64,000 nt of DNA from Pyronema omphalodes (Eukaryota > Ascomycota > Pezizomycetes > Pezizales > Pyronemataceae). Below are positions 35,877 through 47,444 of this stretch, piece after piece. Position 1 is the first letter of the stretch, and every line of letters starts with the position of its first letter. The DNA is taken from positions 310,001-374,000 of the forward strand of contig JAJJXM010000025.1 in the NCBI GenBank assembly GCA_024516155.1. The letters are read 5' to 3'. The notes beneath the pieces are model-generated. The model was not told where the DNA came from. It did not search any database and saw only the letters and a program-made list of their open reading frames with translations. Position numbers and translations under genes: made by a program.

Positions 35877-37067
35877 GGAAGAGAGGCGCAGAAAGATGAT
35901 GAATGTGGATAGCTAGAAGATATACCGTAAGGATAGGAAGTGAAGGGGTAATAGGGGCTTAGTAATATTGAAGATTTGGGGAGGGGGTGTGACTGATGCT
36001 ACTTATATGAATGGCTGTACCTACTGTATTTTTTGCGCACTGATGGGTTTTTTGTCACAGGCGCAGTTTTTTTCTGGGCATATCTTTACCTTAAAAGTAT
36101 ACAAATTTATCCCTGGCTTTTTGTACTTGAGGTTGATATTTATCGACGTCGACAGAGTCAATTTACCATTCATCTTGGTTGTGAACCCATAGCAGGACGG
36201 CCGTTCTTTCAATCTCCGTACTAAATCACCGCAGTCCAGTATAGAGAAGATCAGTCCTTGCCCAGTCTATGCTAGACTTTCTATTTCATTAACAAATCAA
36301 CTGCATCATTGAGTTCATGAACTTACAAATCCTCAGTCTATCTAATTAGTACAGCAACCCGGCATGAAGAAGCGGGGCCCCTCTAGTGGAAATTTATGCC
36401 ACACACGCCAAACAGCGCAAGATAAGCGAAGAGCAAGCTCCAGATAATTCTATTTTCGCTACCCAGTGCTGGAGGTGTTAGCCGCTGGTTAAATGTCTGA
36501 CAGGCGGGGATCTGAATAATACATAATATTAACAGTTTTTCAGTCTACATGCAACATTAATGATTGTAACAGTCGTAGTGTTACGTACTATTACATTTTT
36601 TCCAAATTCATTCCGACGCCTATCTACATCTAAAAAGCCATAGATCAGGTAAGCGGAGCTACTATCGATACATTTTTCTCTCTGTAGTAAAATTTCGGTA
36701 CAGCGATCACTTATATTGCTGAGCACCGGGTAAACTACCCTTAGGGCAAACCCCGTTAACCATGTATACATGGTGCACCACCGAGCTTAATGCTAGTCAT
36801 GGTTAATGCTTTAACATTGTTTGAGTAAAATCAGCTCAACTGTTTATGGGATCGTAAGGCTAATTGTTGATTTGGCTACGAGGTGATAGGCGGGTATTCA
36901 ATTCTAGATATATATATAACAGCTTCATGATGCTTAGGCTGAATATGTGCCAAAGATGTGCCGAAGATGTGCCAAAGATGTGTCGAAAAAACAGGCTAAA
37001 ATTTAACGACCTTTCACCGTCACATAACATCTTCACTTTTGGGCTTATAATTCTACGGTCTGTACAC
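35877..37067. other. Gene-free spacer left of the NLR cluster
   Basis: AT-rich and without a recognisable gene. Near 36945-36985 there is a threefold GATGTGCCRAA-type repeat. The region ends where homology to NLR exon 1 begins. Confidence 0.5.
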
Positions 37068-37799
37068 ACTTACTTTGCAGTTCGTGAACTCCGGTTGAGA
37101 TTTTATTGATCTCCACACTTGACGTTGATATTTCAGTCATGATGGACACCATTTTGGAAAGCTCCTCAGACTGCTGTGATAACTGCTCCGGTACAGCAAG
37201 TGAAATTTTCTGTAGCGTTGACATCGTGCCGGTCTGAAGTTCATTATGGTTCTTCTCCAATTCTGCCAGGACTACAGAGTGTGTCTTCCCGAGGAAAGAG
37301 CTGTTCAATGATAAATTTGTTAGAAAAGCTGGCATGCATGCATTACTTTATAACAAAAGATAACCAACCGGTTCGAAATATTGAGTGAAAAGTGTAAGCA
37401 TTGTGCAAGGCGCTGTATCTGAACAACGGCTTTCTCGCACTCATCCGCGCGTAGCGGCCATTTCATACGCTCAACAAACTCGGCCGCTCTATTGTTTTTG
37501 GGGATTCGGAATTTATCAAGCTTTGTGTACAAATCTTTGATCTGAAAAGAGGCGACGTCGACAGCCGAGATCAGAACCGAGGTCTGGTCAAAAGAGGTTC
37601 TCAGAAGCTCTTCTTCACGAAGTAAGTTGCGCATCCCATCAAGACCTGAGTGGAGTGTTGTGAGCTCGTTCTGGAGGCATCGTACATTCTCGAGGACAGA
37701 ATTGACCCCGGAAACGTAGTTTGCTACGATCGTAATAACCTCCTTGGAGAAAGTCATTAATCCAGCGATACTGGCCGCAATACTCAAGGTATCCGACAT
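37068..37799 (-). pseudogene. Truncated NLR copy (exon 1 only)
   Basis: Starts MSDTLSIAASIAGLMTFSKE at 37799 and follows exon 1 of the intact NLRs through ADECEKAVVQIQRLAQCLHF and NISNRLVIFCYKVM. One missing base at about 37332, in a GCATGCATGCAT stretch, shifts the frame, so the original frame ends in MHACQLF. Homology goes on in the next frame (MPAFLTNLSLNSSFLGKTHS...) down to about 37068, then stops at the place where exon 1 ends in the intact genes. There is no NACHT or ankyrin part. It directly precedes duplication unit 1 and keeps the conserved upstream DNA (37800-38020). Confidence 0.88.
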
Positions 37800-38020
37800 G
37801 GCTGACTGTAGAGGGTTGAAAACGGAGGCTGATTGAATGAGTACTCGGATTTCCTTACTGATAAAGAGTCGAGACGAAGCAGTACTTGGACGGGGTTCAG
37901 ACAGAGTCCCAGCTGATTTCCCCGCTTATTTGGAAAACGCCTGTGAGGTTCATGTAAACGGTGGCGGTGCAGGTCATCTGTACGTATGTGGGTGGGATGC
38001 AAATCCAATACGCAGTGCAT
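37784..38020 (-). other. Conserved 78-codon upstream ORF, copy 0
   Basis: An ORF beginning MHCVLDLHPTHIRTDDLHRH that ends 13 bases past the NLR ATG in a different frame. It is open in all three NLR copies. It may be a translated upstream ORF overlapping the main start, or simply conserved by recent duplication. Confidence 0.4.
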
Positions 38021-38140
38021 ATGATATCGTGGACACAGTTAGGGTTGATGTGACTTGAACATGGAGGTGGAGGTTCCACATTGGGCACATCTCTTTCCGT
38101 AGAATGCGTAGACTTAGATCCATACCGCTTCCAATAAACA

Positions 38141-38440
38141 GTGTCCTCCACCTCCACCTCCACCTCATCTTTCCCTCTTTCATTTCGCACTAACAAGGTC
38201 GAAGGCTCTGAAGATGCGGCCACAAGTAGCCCTACGCAGCCGGACGAGTATGTTGATTATTTTGCGCTGGGACTGGAGGCAGCACTTGGGGATGGTCCTT
38301 CTGCTATTGAGTGGTGGTGTGAGCCCCGGCAGCGGGCCAGGTTCCCCAAACTTTACAAAATGGCTGTTGAAGTACTGCTGTCTATTCCCGCAATCAACGC
38401 CAAGCCCACTACTGACAGTAAACTGAACTGGGTAGCCTTA
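38141..38440 (+). pseudogene. hAT transposase C-terminal relic, copy 1
   Basis: The translation contains DEYVDYFALGLEAA, GPSAIEWWCEPRQRARFPKL and YKMAVEVLLSIPAINAKP. The WW..., FPxLxxMAxxxLSIPAxxA pattern is the hAT-family dimerisation region. The expected ERVFS continuation after SIPA is missing, so the fragment is cut there. Copy 2 lies at 46501-46800. Confidence 0.6.
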
Positions 38441-38784
38441 CAGTTCTCATATTCCAACAGTCCGTACAGTCCGTTTTGGCCATCATTTTAAACTGGTTTG
38501 TACGGCTGGGAGGCCTGGTCCCTTCAACGCTATGTCATTCTATCGAGTCCTTTTCTGCCCTTCTCACCCAAACTTTCTCGTTCCGCTTGTGTTATCTCTT
38601 CTTCGACTATTTTATCACGGTCCATCTTTCTGACCTTGCCTTCCCTCCCACTATCTATGTAAATATGTAAATATGTGGCTGTTTTTTGTGTTTTTTGTGT
38701 TTTTTTTTCGCAGCAGCAGCAGCATAAACTTTCGTGTTGGTTCAGAACGACTCCATGCTTGTTCTAAGCTTCGATTATTGTTCC

Positions 38785-39565
38785 TCAGTCTGTCCTCTTT
38801 CTTTCCGGGTCATCTTCCGTAGAAGGAGCAGTACTTACCTGCGCCCGTATACACTCTGCAGCAGCAATCTCGGCAGTAGAGATTATGATGGTGAGGGCCT
38901 TGGTTCCTGCAGAAGGGCGACGTATGTCCTGAAGTAGGGCGGGTTGGTGCCTGTGGAGTTTCAGTTCCCGGCGGAGTTCATTCCTCTGTATTTGGTATTT
39001 TGGACAGCCTAGTAAGAGGTGTTTTGGCGTTTTTAGGGGTTGTAACAGGCAGGTGCACCTAGCTGATGGATATTTCTCTAATTTTGTTTTTGATAAATAA
39101 TCCAGAAAATAGTCATGACCGGTGCTCAGCCTTAGGATGGCCGAGGACATTCTCCGGGAGGGGTAGTTGTGTATACCATATCCAGTAGCCTAGAGTAGGG
39201 CATTTTGTATGTCTTCGGATGTTTTTGCTTTCTGTACCATTCTTCCCAGTCCTTCAATTTTGGGCTTCGTATTTGCCTTTTCAGCCAGCAAAAGGATAGT
39301 GTAGCAATCGGTGTGGTTTTTCAGAAGTTGCCTTTTATGAGGTGGTCCGCTTGATTCCTCATTGCTAAAGATTATTGTATGTCCAGATACCCTGGAAATG
39401 TTTATTTTAGTGTCATTTTCTCGGGATGTTCGTGGTTGCTTGGATTCTTCGGGCTATCGCTTGACCCGGCCCCTTTTCGAGGTGTTTGATCCTCTGGATA
39501 GACGACCAATTGTCACAAAAGATAAAAATATGGCGGTTTGGTACTTTGTGTCTCTTGATGAATGA
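38785..39565 (-). pseudogene. LINE relic (RNase H and C-terminal zinc region), copy 1
   Basis: Reading leftward, one frame gives IFIFCDNWSSIQRIKHLEKG and PGQAIARRIQATTNIP, a degraded RNase H segment. In-frame stops follow. A 121-codon open part then has LSTGHDYFLDYLSKTK, CTCLLQPLKTPKHLLLGCPKY and the ALLQDIRRP tail typical of LINE C-termini (CxC..HxxxxC). It differs from the Tad1-like element at 26-32 kb and belongs to another, older LINE. The same relic is at 47445-48225. Confidence 0.7.
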
Positions 39566-40180
39566 TGCAGCTTTTTCGATTCTTCACTGACATATACACC
39601 TCAAACAACACATCTGGGGACAAGTAAATCACTTGGCCGCGAAATCTGCCTATGGGGGCCTCTCCTTTTCCATGTAGCACCTCAAGCAGTATATCTGTAC
39701 CTGATGCTACTCAATGGCGATGTAATTGCCCTTCGAAGATGATAGTTGATACCATGATCTTTCAAATTCTACCCTCTTGAAGGTAACATACAAGTGGCCT
39801 GACAGCCGTTAAAACACAAGCTTTGCAGGATGTAGAGCCCTATACTTCTGCATCTGTCAATGTATCATTCCAGAGCTCTGTGAACATCAAACAGCGTGAT
39901 TTACAGGTTGAATCTCATTTCAGCCTCTATGAAGATGTGGACTGGGCACAGGCACCGTCGATTTGAGGTTGCGTTTTGTACCAGGTTTTAATATAACGTA
40001 TAGCTATAACTTATTGCTTGTCACGGAACAATCATCTCTTCAATCTCATAATCCAATTCCATTTAAATACATAAGCAGCAGACAATTCCCTATGCCATGT
40101 CCTATTACAAGCCGGCTATCAAATTACTAACTACAACGGCTGAAAGAGTCTTGAAAATCCAACTACTAGCTTATTATTTA

Positions 40181-43100
40181 TCAGCATCGATGTAGCTCAG
40201 ATTCCTTATAGCAACACCCTGTTGACCAGTCTTTATCCTTCGAACTAGGATTCGCGCATTTCTCAAGAAGCAATTGCACAACACCTTCGTTCTCCATACG
40301 AGCCGCCCATGCTAATGGTGTCCGACCACAGTTACACTGACATTCGGGATCTGCACCTTTCTCCAAAAGTAACTGCACCATCCCTACTTTTCCGTCCCGA
40401 GCTGCCTGACAAAGAGGTGAAAACCCATTATTGTCTCTTGCTTCGATATCCGCACCTTTCTCCAAGAGCATTTGCATAATTGCTGTAGCTTCATTAATGG
40501 CGGGCCCATCGAGATATGACGAACTAATGCTGTGACTTCCACGGCCGCTGAAACCAGGAAAATCCAATAAATCAAGACCGGGAAATCTACATCGTCGTCG
40601 TCGTCGTCGTCTGTGAAGAGGTTTTTCTGCCTCCATACGTGCACGTTCTTTTAAGAGCAACACTTCATCCTCTGCATGTCCATATCTGGCGGCATAATGA
40701 AGAGATGACCAACCATCATTGTCTCTGGCTCCGGTATCTGCGCCTCCTTCCAAGAGTAACCGCATCAATTCTTTGTTTCCTGTTCCAGCTGCTAGAGAAA
40801 GAAGCGTCCGGCCATCATTGTCTTTGTCGTCGATATCTGCGCCTTGCTCCAAGAGCAACCGTGCAACCTCTGTATGTCCGTATCCGCCGGCATGACGAAG
40901 AGATGACCACCCATGAATGTCTCTGGTTTTGATATCCGCGCCTCTTTCCAAGAGTAATCGCACAGCTCCTGCTTTTCGTGATCCAGCTGCCAGAGAAAGG
41001 GAAGACCGGCCATTACTGTCTCTAGCTTCGATATCTGCGCCCTTGTCCAAGAGTAACCCTACAACTTTTTCATGTCCTTCCTCAGCCGCCCGAGAAAGGG
41101 GCGACTGGCCATCATTATCTCTTGCTTCTATATCTGCGTGCTTGTCCAAGAGTAACCCTACAACTTTTTCATGTCCATTCCTAGCCGCCAGAGAAAGGGG
41201 GGACCGGCCATAATCATTTCTTGCTTCTATATCTGCGCCCTTGTCCAAGAGTAACCCTACAAATGTTTCATGTCCTTCTTCAGCCGCCAGAGAAAGGGGC
41301 GACTGGCCATGATTGTCTCTTGCTTCGATATCTGCGCCCTTGTCCAAGAGTAACCCTACAAATGTTTCATGTCCTTCTTCAGCCGCCAGAGAAAGGGGCG
41401 ACTGGCCATGATTGTCTCTTGCTTCGATATCTGCGCCCTTGTCCAAGAGTAACCCTACAACTTTTTCATGTCCTTTGGCAGCAGCCAGAGAAATGGGCGA
41501 CTGGCCACGACTGTCTCTAGTTTCGACATCTGCGCCCTTATCCAAGAGTAACCCTACAACTTTTTCATGTCCTTTCTCAGCCGCCAGAGAAAGGGGCGAC
41601 TGGCGATAACCGCCTCTTGCTTCGATATCTGCGCCCTTCTCCAAGAGTAACCCTACAACTTTTTCATGTCCTTTTTCAGCCGCCAGAGAAAGGGGCGAGT
41701 CGCCATAAACGTCTCTTGCTTCGATATCTGCGCCCTTCTCCAAGAGTAACCGCACAATCTTGTCGCGATTCAAAGAGACAGCCCTTAAAAGTGGTGTCGT
41801 ACGCAACGACTTTTTTTCTATATCGGCGTCGTTCTCGATCAAAAGTCGTACAATGTCCTCGTTACCGCGCTCGATGGCTCGATACAGGGGGGTGTAATAG
41901 CCGTAGTAATAACCGGCAACTTCCACATCTATTTCGATGGTCCAATTTTCGAGCATGTACTCGACAAGGCCCGTTAATCCAAAATAAACCGGGATGTGGA
42001 ATATGATTGATTCTGTGGTGTCATTTTGAAAACCACGAGAATAATACCATGGAAGATAACCATAACAAACGCTCGACTTGGTTTTCAGCAGCAAAGCAGG
42101 ATTATGCCAACCATCAAAATTGCTGAGACTCTTGCGAGCGTGATGGCCCCAGTTTTCTGTGACATAAAGGCGTAGTACACGTTTTGACGGCTCTTTGTGG
42201 CGCTCGGAATCGAACCCCATGAACGTGAGACATGTCGATGCGATTTCTTCCTGACCACGCGGAAATAGTTCTCCCATCGCATACTGTTTCTGGAAGAAGT
42301 CCTGCAGCGACTTATGGACCAGTCGGGGTAAAGATGTGGCTTCATCAATAACCACAAGACCAAGGCAGCAATCGAGTATAGATTTGGGCGATGGAAATCC
42401 GTCTTCGTCCAAATATGTATCGCCGGGTTTGATCGAAAGGGCATGGCTCAGTTCGTCCAGAGTAAGAGGTTCTTCAGAAAGAAATATCCATTTCAGTGTA
42501 TCCATTCCTTGCGTTCCTCTAGACGCCGGCTGGTTTTCGATTCGGCGCAGCGTATTCTGGAAGGCCTCATCTAGCTTCTTTGGCATCGTTTCAAGAGCCT
42601 CTCGTCGAGCACGGGTTGTGGTTTGTTCCAGAACATGACGTATCTGAAGTGCGGGCAGCAAAAACCTAGATTGATAATTAGCCTCGAGGTCTGACCCTGA
42701 ATGACACAATCGGCTGAACTAACATTCCATCCGATGTAGCGATAATGCTATCCACTATCTCCTTGACAAACTTGGAGTCCATTTTTGTTCCGGATCCATT
42801 GTCGTCCAACTCAATCTGGTGCTCGAGATACTTTGCTATATCTTCCTTGTTTGCCTCCAATTTTATAGTACACATTGACGGTCCGGTAAGATGGTTATTG
42901 ATATACTGATCCACATGTTCTCGCCCAGTGAGAAATACTCGGGTAAAACGTCCGCTTAACTTTCGAGTCTGGAGGAGATCGTTGAGAGAGCGCAAAAACA
43001 GTACTCTATGCTCTTGGCATTCGTCCAATGCATCGATACAGACATAGAGGTTGTCGAATCGTCTAAGGGCATCCGTCAAGAATCGAAAGACTGAGTTGAA

Positions 43101-44383
43101 GTCCAAGAACCTATTTTCTTTCTTCAATTTCTGTAGCTCCTCAATGACATCTTTAAAGTCATCTGGCACGGTACGTAAGACTTGCCGCAGAAGCGCGCCG
43201 ATAAGCTTCTCTGGGGTTTGTTGTGCTTCCTTCTGATAGTCGCAATAAAGCCAAATCACGCATGATTTTTCGGATTGATTCTTGAGTATTCGTGATAAGT
43301 AATCAATGACAGTTGAGCTAAATTATCGCTACGATTAGTATTCATTTCTGGTGAGCTCTGGAATATTATACTTACCAAATCACGGATTTCCCAGCTCCTT
43401 GTTTGCCATAGCATGCATAAACCCTGCCATGATTGCTTGAATCATCACCTTTCCCCTTCCCCTTCCCATTGCCCACCCAGCCCTGAAACGCCGACATTTC
43501 TATGAACCATTGTCCAGTACCCTCGTGCCTCTTCGATAGGATATCATCGTGTCTCTCATAGGGGTTTATGGGGGAGATCCACGACAGAAGTTCATTCAAT
43601 TCTCCTTCTATGCAAGTCGGTTAATATGTATAATAAACCCAGAGAAGAGGGGTAATCACCTTTACACTTTCTTTGCAGTTCGTTAACTGCAGTCGAGATC
43701 TTACTGATCTCCGCACTTGTCGTAGATATTTCAGTCAAAATGGTCATCATTTTTGACAGCTCCTCAGACTGTCTGGATATCTCCTGCGGTACAGCAAATG
43801 AAATTTTCTGTAGCGTTGACATCGTGGTCTGAAGTTCATTATGTTTCTTCTCCAATTCTGCCAATTTTTTCCCGAGGAAAGAGCTGTTCAATGATAAATT
43901 TGTTAGAAAAGCTGGCATGCCATGCAGTACTCTATAATAAAAGATAACCAACCGGTTCGAAATATTGAGTGAAAAGTGTAAGCATTGTGCAAGGCGCTGT
44001 ATCTGAACAACGGCTTTCTCGCACTCGTCCGCGCGTAGCGGCCATTTCATACGCTCAAAAAACTCGGCCGCTTTATTGTTTTTCGGGATTCGGAATTTAT
44101 CAAGCTTTGTGTACAAATCCTTGATCTGAAAAGAGGCGACGTCGACAGCCGAGATCAGAACCGAGGTCCGGTCGAAAGAGGTTCCCAGAAGCTCTTCTTC
44201 ACGAAGTAAGTTGCGCATCTCATCAAGAACGAAGTTGAGTGCTGTAAGCTCGTTCTGGAGGCATCGTACATTCTCGGGGGCAGACTTGACCGCGGAAACG
44301 TAGTTTGCTATGATTGTAACAACCTCTTTGGAAATACCGATTAATCCAGCTATACTGGCCGAAACACTCAAGGGATCCGACAT
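40181..44383 (-). CDS. NLR1: Helo-like/NACHT/ankyrin STAND protein (four exons)
   Basis: Exons (leftward) 44383-43660, 43607-43376, 43317-42724 and 42665-40181 join in phase to 1344 aa. Residues 1-240 form the fungal STAND N-terminal (Helo-like) domain, MSDPLSVSASIAGLIGISKE. NACHT follows, with Walker A GKQGAGKS near 310 and Walker B LYVCIDALDEC near 410. A winged-helix region (MDTLKWIFLSEEPLTLDELS) comes next. From about residue 770 about 15 ankyrin repeats follow, the central ones of type SPLSLAAEKGHEKVVGLLLD. Such proteins sense ligands through the repeats and oligomerise through NACHT; in fungi some trigger heterokaryon incompatibility or cell death. A CGT run (40593-40611) adds an Arg stretch lacking in NLR2. 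No stop interrupts the gene. Confidence 0.92.
40960..41760 (-). repeat. Near-identical 99-bp ankyrin repeats in NLR1
   Basis: About eight 99-base units that are close to identical at the DNA level, for example two successive units around 41230-41430 sharing CCTACAAATGTTTCATGTCC. Differences cluster at a few codons: the two residues before each G[QR]SP, and the AEEGHETF versus AEKGHEKV positions. Confidence 0.88.
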
Positions 44384-44604
44384 GGCTGACAGTAGAGAGT
44401 TGAAAACGAAGGCCGATTTAATGAGTACCCGGATTTCCTGACTGATAAAGAGTCGAGACGAAGCAGTACTTGGACGAGGTTCAGACCGAGTCCAAGCTGA
44501 TTTCCCCGCTTTTTCGGAAAACGCCTGTGAGGTTCATGTAATCGGTGGCGGTGCAGGTCATCTGTACGTACATGGGTGGGATGCAAATTTAATGCGCAGT
44601 GCAT
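44368..44604 (-). other. Conserved 78-codon upstream ORF, copy 1
   Basis: Same ORF as at 37784-38020, ahead of NLR1; it terminates 13 bases beyond the NLR1 ATG in another frame. Whether this stretch is transcribed is unknown. Confidence 0.4.
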
Positions 44605-45178
44605 GCTGACAGCTCACTTTTTCCTCAACCTTTGCACCATTCGTGATGCCTATCGCGCGTCATTGTGAATTTGCATTTCATATCACCCAGAAGTACAACT
44701 CACATAGCCACGAAGAGGTCCTCCAACTGCGTCTGCTACACACTGTTTTCATTCCTCAAGCGGCGTCCACGTGGGTCTCTCTGCAAGGCGTTTACAGCTC
44801 AAGTTGCTGTCGTGGCCTCAGTATTTCGGAGCCAGCGGTTCATCACAAATTCCGACACACTCCAAAGAACAGGCAGCCTCACGTACTCGTGTCTGAAGGT
44901 GTTGAGCGCTAGCCACCACCTTTAGTAGACTGGAGGGGCGCACCCCTGCAGTAAAGGCGATCTCGTCGGGGCCTGGATGGATGTTGGCTTGGCGCGAGTG
45001 ATTGGTTGAGATGCCGTGCGTTTCGGGGCGGAGCTTGCAGCTCCTCGACCTCTACACTCTGCTCAATGTCAAAACTGCGCCCTCAGTCGTACCTCTATAT
45101 GAGGATGTACCATACAAAATTTTTCACGCATGCCGAAGGATAATGTTAGACTGGGAAACCCGCTATTTCCCATACAAG

Positions 45179-46388
45179 AGGGGATCCTGTATATATATAT
45201 AGGATGTTCCGGCCTGCGGCCGGTCCCTGCGGTTGCGGCCATAACTACCAGCTAATGGTTATATATACAATGTAACAGTGTTTAACTATATACATGATGT
45301 GATCTTAACAATATCTGAAACAGGCCTACAGTTTTGGTAAGCGCAGCCCGGGATATACAACATTTGTAGTGCTGCAGTTAATATATGTTATCCTGTACTA
45401 CAGCAACATTCTGATATGTTTCCTCTGCCTGCCCATTAACAAACTTATGCTGAAACTCAAAGTTCATTGGCGAAGCAGAAGATCGTTTCTTCCCGATTGG
45501 AGGATTCGTCACGTAATTTCACCTCTACTATCGATCATGGGTTGCAACTTTCGGACGATAACTCTCGAATTCTTTACCAATCCCCTCTCCATGGAGAGGT
45601 TTCTGCACAAACACCGGGTTTTTGATGTGATTTGAATTTCTTGAACTTTTCCAAACTTAAGGTTATGATGTATGCTACAGTTCTAATATGTGTCGGAGGC
45701 TCTGGCTTTTACCTCGGAGCGTACATGAAATCTTGGGCTTGTCGGCACCCTTTTTCTTTGTGCTGATTTTACTTCTCATGTACATTTGGAGCCCTATTTT
45801 CTTTTTTCAAACCGCCTCTCACCACTCGCCTATCTCTTCCAGACATCCCAACCGTATAGCCAGTTTACCAGGTAAAATTGTAAACCAGGTAAACAGAACT
45901 GGAAATCCACAGTGAGTTGGTGCAATTTTGGTGTACTAGTTGGTTCAATTTTGAGGGTTCCACAGAACCAGGTAACTGCAGTGCACTGATTGCACTGATT
46001 GAACTGACTCGGTAAACAGTTTACTTGTTGGCAAATACAAACCAGTTTAACCACGTCGCTGACTACTGCGCAGAAGAATAAATAGCAAAATCCGTGCATT
46101 GAGGAATAAACAGCCAAACCAGTGCAAATATTGTACCGAACCCCGTTTGAACGCACCTCTACTGGCCTGAATCCTCCCACATATCTCGCCTAGGCTATTT
46201 TCCCTTGACCTACAGAACTCGACCCTACCTTACACTACCATTTCTCTCACATGACCCACAATGAGTTCCGCTGCCAGCAGCCTCTCTTTCATACCACCTG
46301 GCTTCCATACCCCGCTAGAACCCCAAATGTTGAAAGCCGCCTAGGGCTCTTGTGTCTCTGCCACCATCAGGGTTCAGATCACCCACCC
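45179..46388. other. Unique spacer between duplication units
   Basis: Not shared by the two units. It begins with a TATATATATA patch, then a GC-rich palindromic motif CCGGCCTGCGGCCGG (about 45209-45223). The rest is AT-rich with no gene recognised. A short ORF-like stretch at about 46260-46340 has no family I know. Confidence 0.5.
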
Positions 46389-46500
46389 GTGGACACAGTT
46401 AGGGTTGATGTGACTTGAACATGGAGGTGGAGGTTCCACATTGGGCACATCTCTTTCCGTAGAATGCGTAGACTTAGATCCATACCGCTTCCAATAAACA

Positions 46501-46800
46501 GTGTCCTCCACCTCCACCTCCACCTCATCTTGCCCTCTTTCATTTCGCACTAACAAGGTCGAAGGCTCTGAAGATGCGGCCACAAGTAGCTCTACGCAGC
46601 CGGACGAGTATGTTGATTACTGTGCGCTGAGACTGGAGGCAGCACTATTGGGAATGGTCCTTCTGCTATTGAGTGGTGGTGTGAGCCCCGGCAGCGGGCC
46701 AGGTTCCCCAAACTTTACAAAATGGCTGTTGAAGTACTGCTGTCTATTCCCGCAATCAACGCCAAGCCCACTACTGACAGTAAACTGAACTGGGTAGCCT
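46501..46800 (+). pseudogene. hAT transposase relic, copy 2
   Basis: Copy of 38141-38440. Near 46645 it has ACTATTGGGAATGG where copy 1 has ACTTGGGGATGG, shifting the frame so that the WWCEPRQRARFPKL part is out of frame with the upstream MSSTSTSTSS part. Confidence 0.6.
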
Positions 46801-47041
46801 TACAGTTCTCATATTCCAACAGTCCGTACAGTCCGTTTTGGCCATCATTTTAAACTGGTTTGTACGGCTGGGAGGCCTGGTCCCTTCAACGCTATGTCAT
46901 TCTATCGAGTCCTTTTCTGCCCTTCTCACCCAAACTTTCTCGTTCCGCTTGTGTTATCTCTTCTTCGACTATTTTATCACGGTCCATCTTTCTGACCTTG
47001 CCTTCCCTCCCACTATCTATGTAAATATGTAAATATGTGGC

Positions 47042-47373
47042 TGTTTTTTGTGTTTTTTGTGTTTTTTGTGTTTTTTGTGTTTTTTGTGTTTTTTGTGTTT
47101 TTTGTGTTTTTTGTGTTTTTTGTGTTTTTTGTGTTTTTTGTGTTTTTTGTGTTTTTTGTGTTTTTTGTGTTTTTTGTGTTTTTTGTGTTTTTTGTGTTTT
47201 TTGTGTTTTTTGTGTTTTTTGTGTTTTTTGTGTTTTTTGTGTTTTTTGTGTTTTTTGTGTTTTTTGTGTTTTTTGTGTTTTTTGTGTTTTTTGTGTTTTT
47301 TGTGTTTTTTGTGTTTTTTGTGTTTTTTGTGTTTTTTGTGTTTTTGTGTTTTTTGTGTTTTTTGTGTTTTTTG
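47042..47373 (+). repeat. 9-bp VNTR TGTTTTTTG, about 37 copies
   Basis: Nearly perfect TGTTTTTTG units with one T5 variant near 47340. The matching place in unit 1 (38682-38712) has only about three units followed by a T run. The expansion therefore happened after the segmental duplication. The Phe/Val/Cys-rich and Lys/His-rich ORFs here are repeat translations. Confidence 0.95.
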
Positions 47374-47444
47374 CAGCAGGAGCATTAACTGTGGTGTTGG
47401 TTCAGAACCACTCCATGCTTGTTCTAAGCTTCGATTATGATTCC

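Larger units (their letters stand above)
38029..45178. repeat. Segmental duplication unit 1
   Basis: Direct repeat of 46389-54486. In order it contains the hAT relic, a short T-rich VNTR, the LINE relic, the NLR1 gene on the minus strand and about 800 bases of conserved upstream DNA. The left junction is sharp: both units start at CGTGGACACAGTTAGGG. The right end fades near TATTTCCCATACAAGAG. The unit is about 0.95 kb shorter than unit 2, mostly explained by seven fewer ankyrin repeats and a shorter VNTR. Confidence 0.88.

Noticed and set aside
40639..41609. Plus-strand ORFs repeating LRPCPRVT or SISAPLSKSNPTT
   Set aside because: Antisense reading of the ankyrin repeats of NLR1; the same occurs at 49285-51345 for NLR2.
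40960..41760. Regularly spaced near-identical repeats resembling a CRISPR array
   Set aside because: They are contiguous 99-base coding units of ankyrin repeats, without spacers, in a eukaryotic gene.
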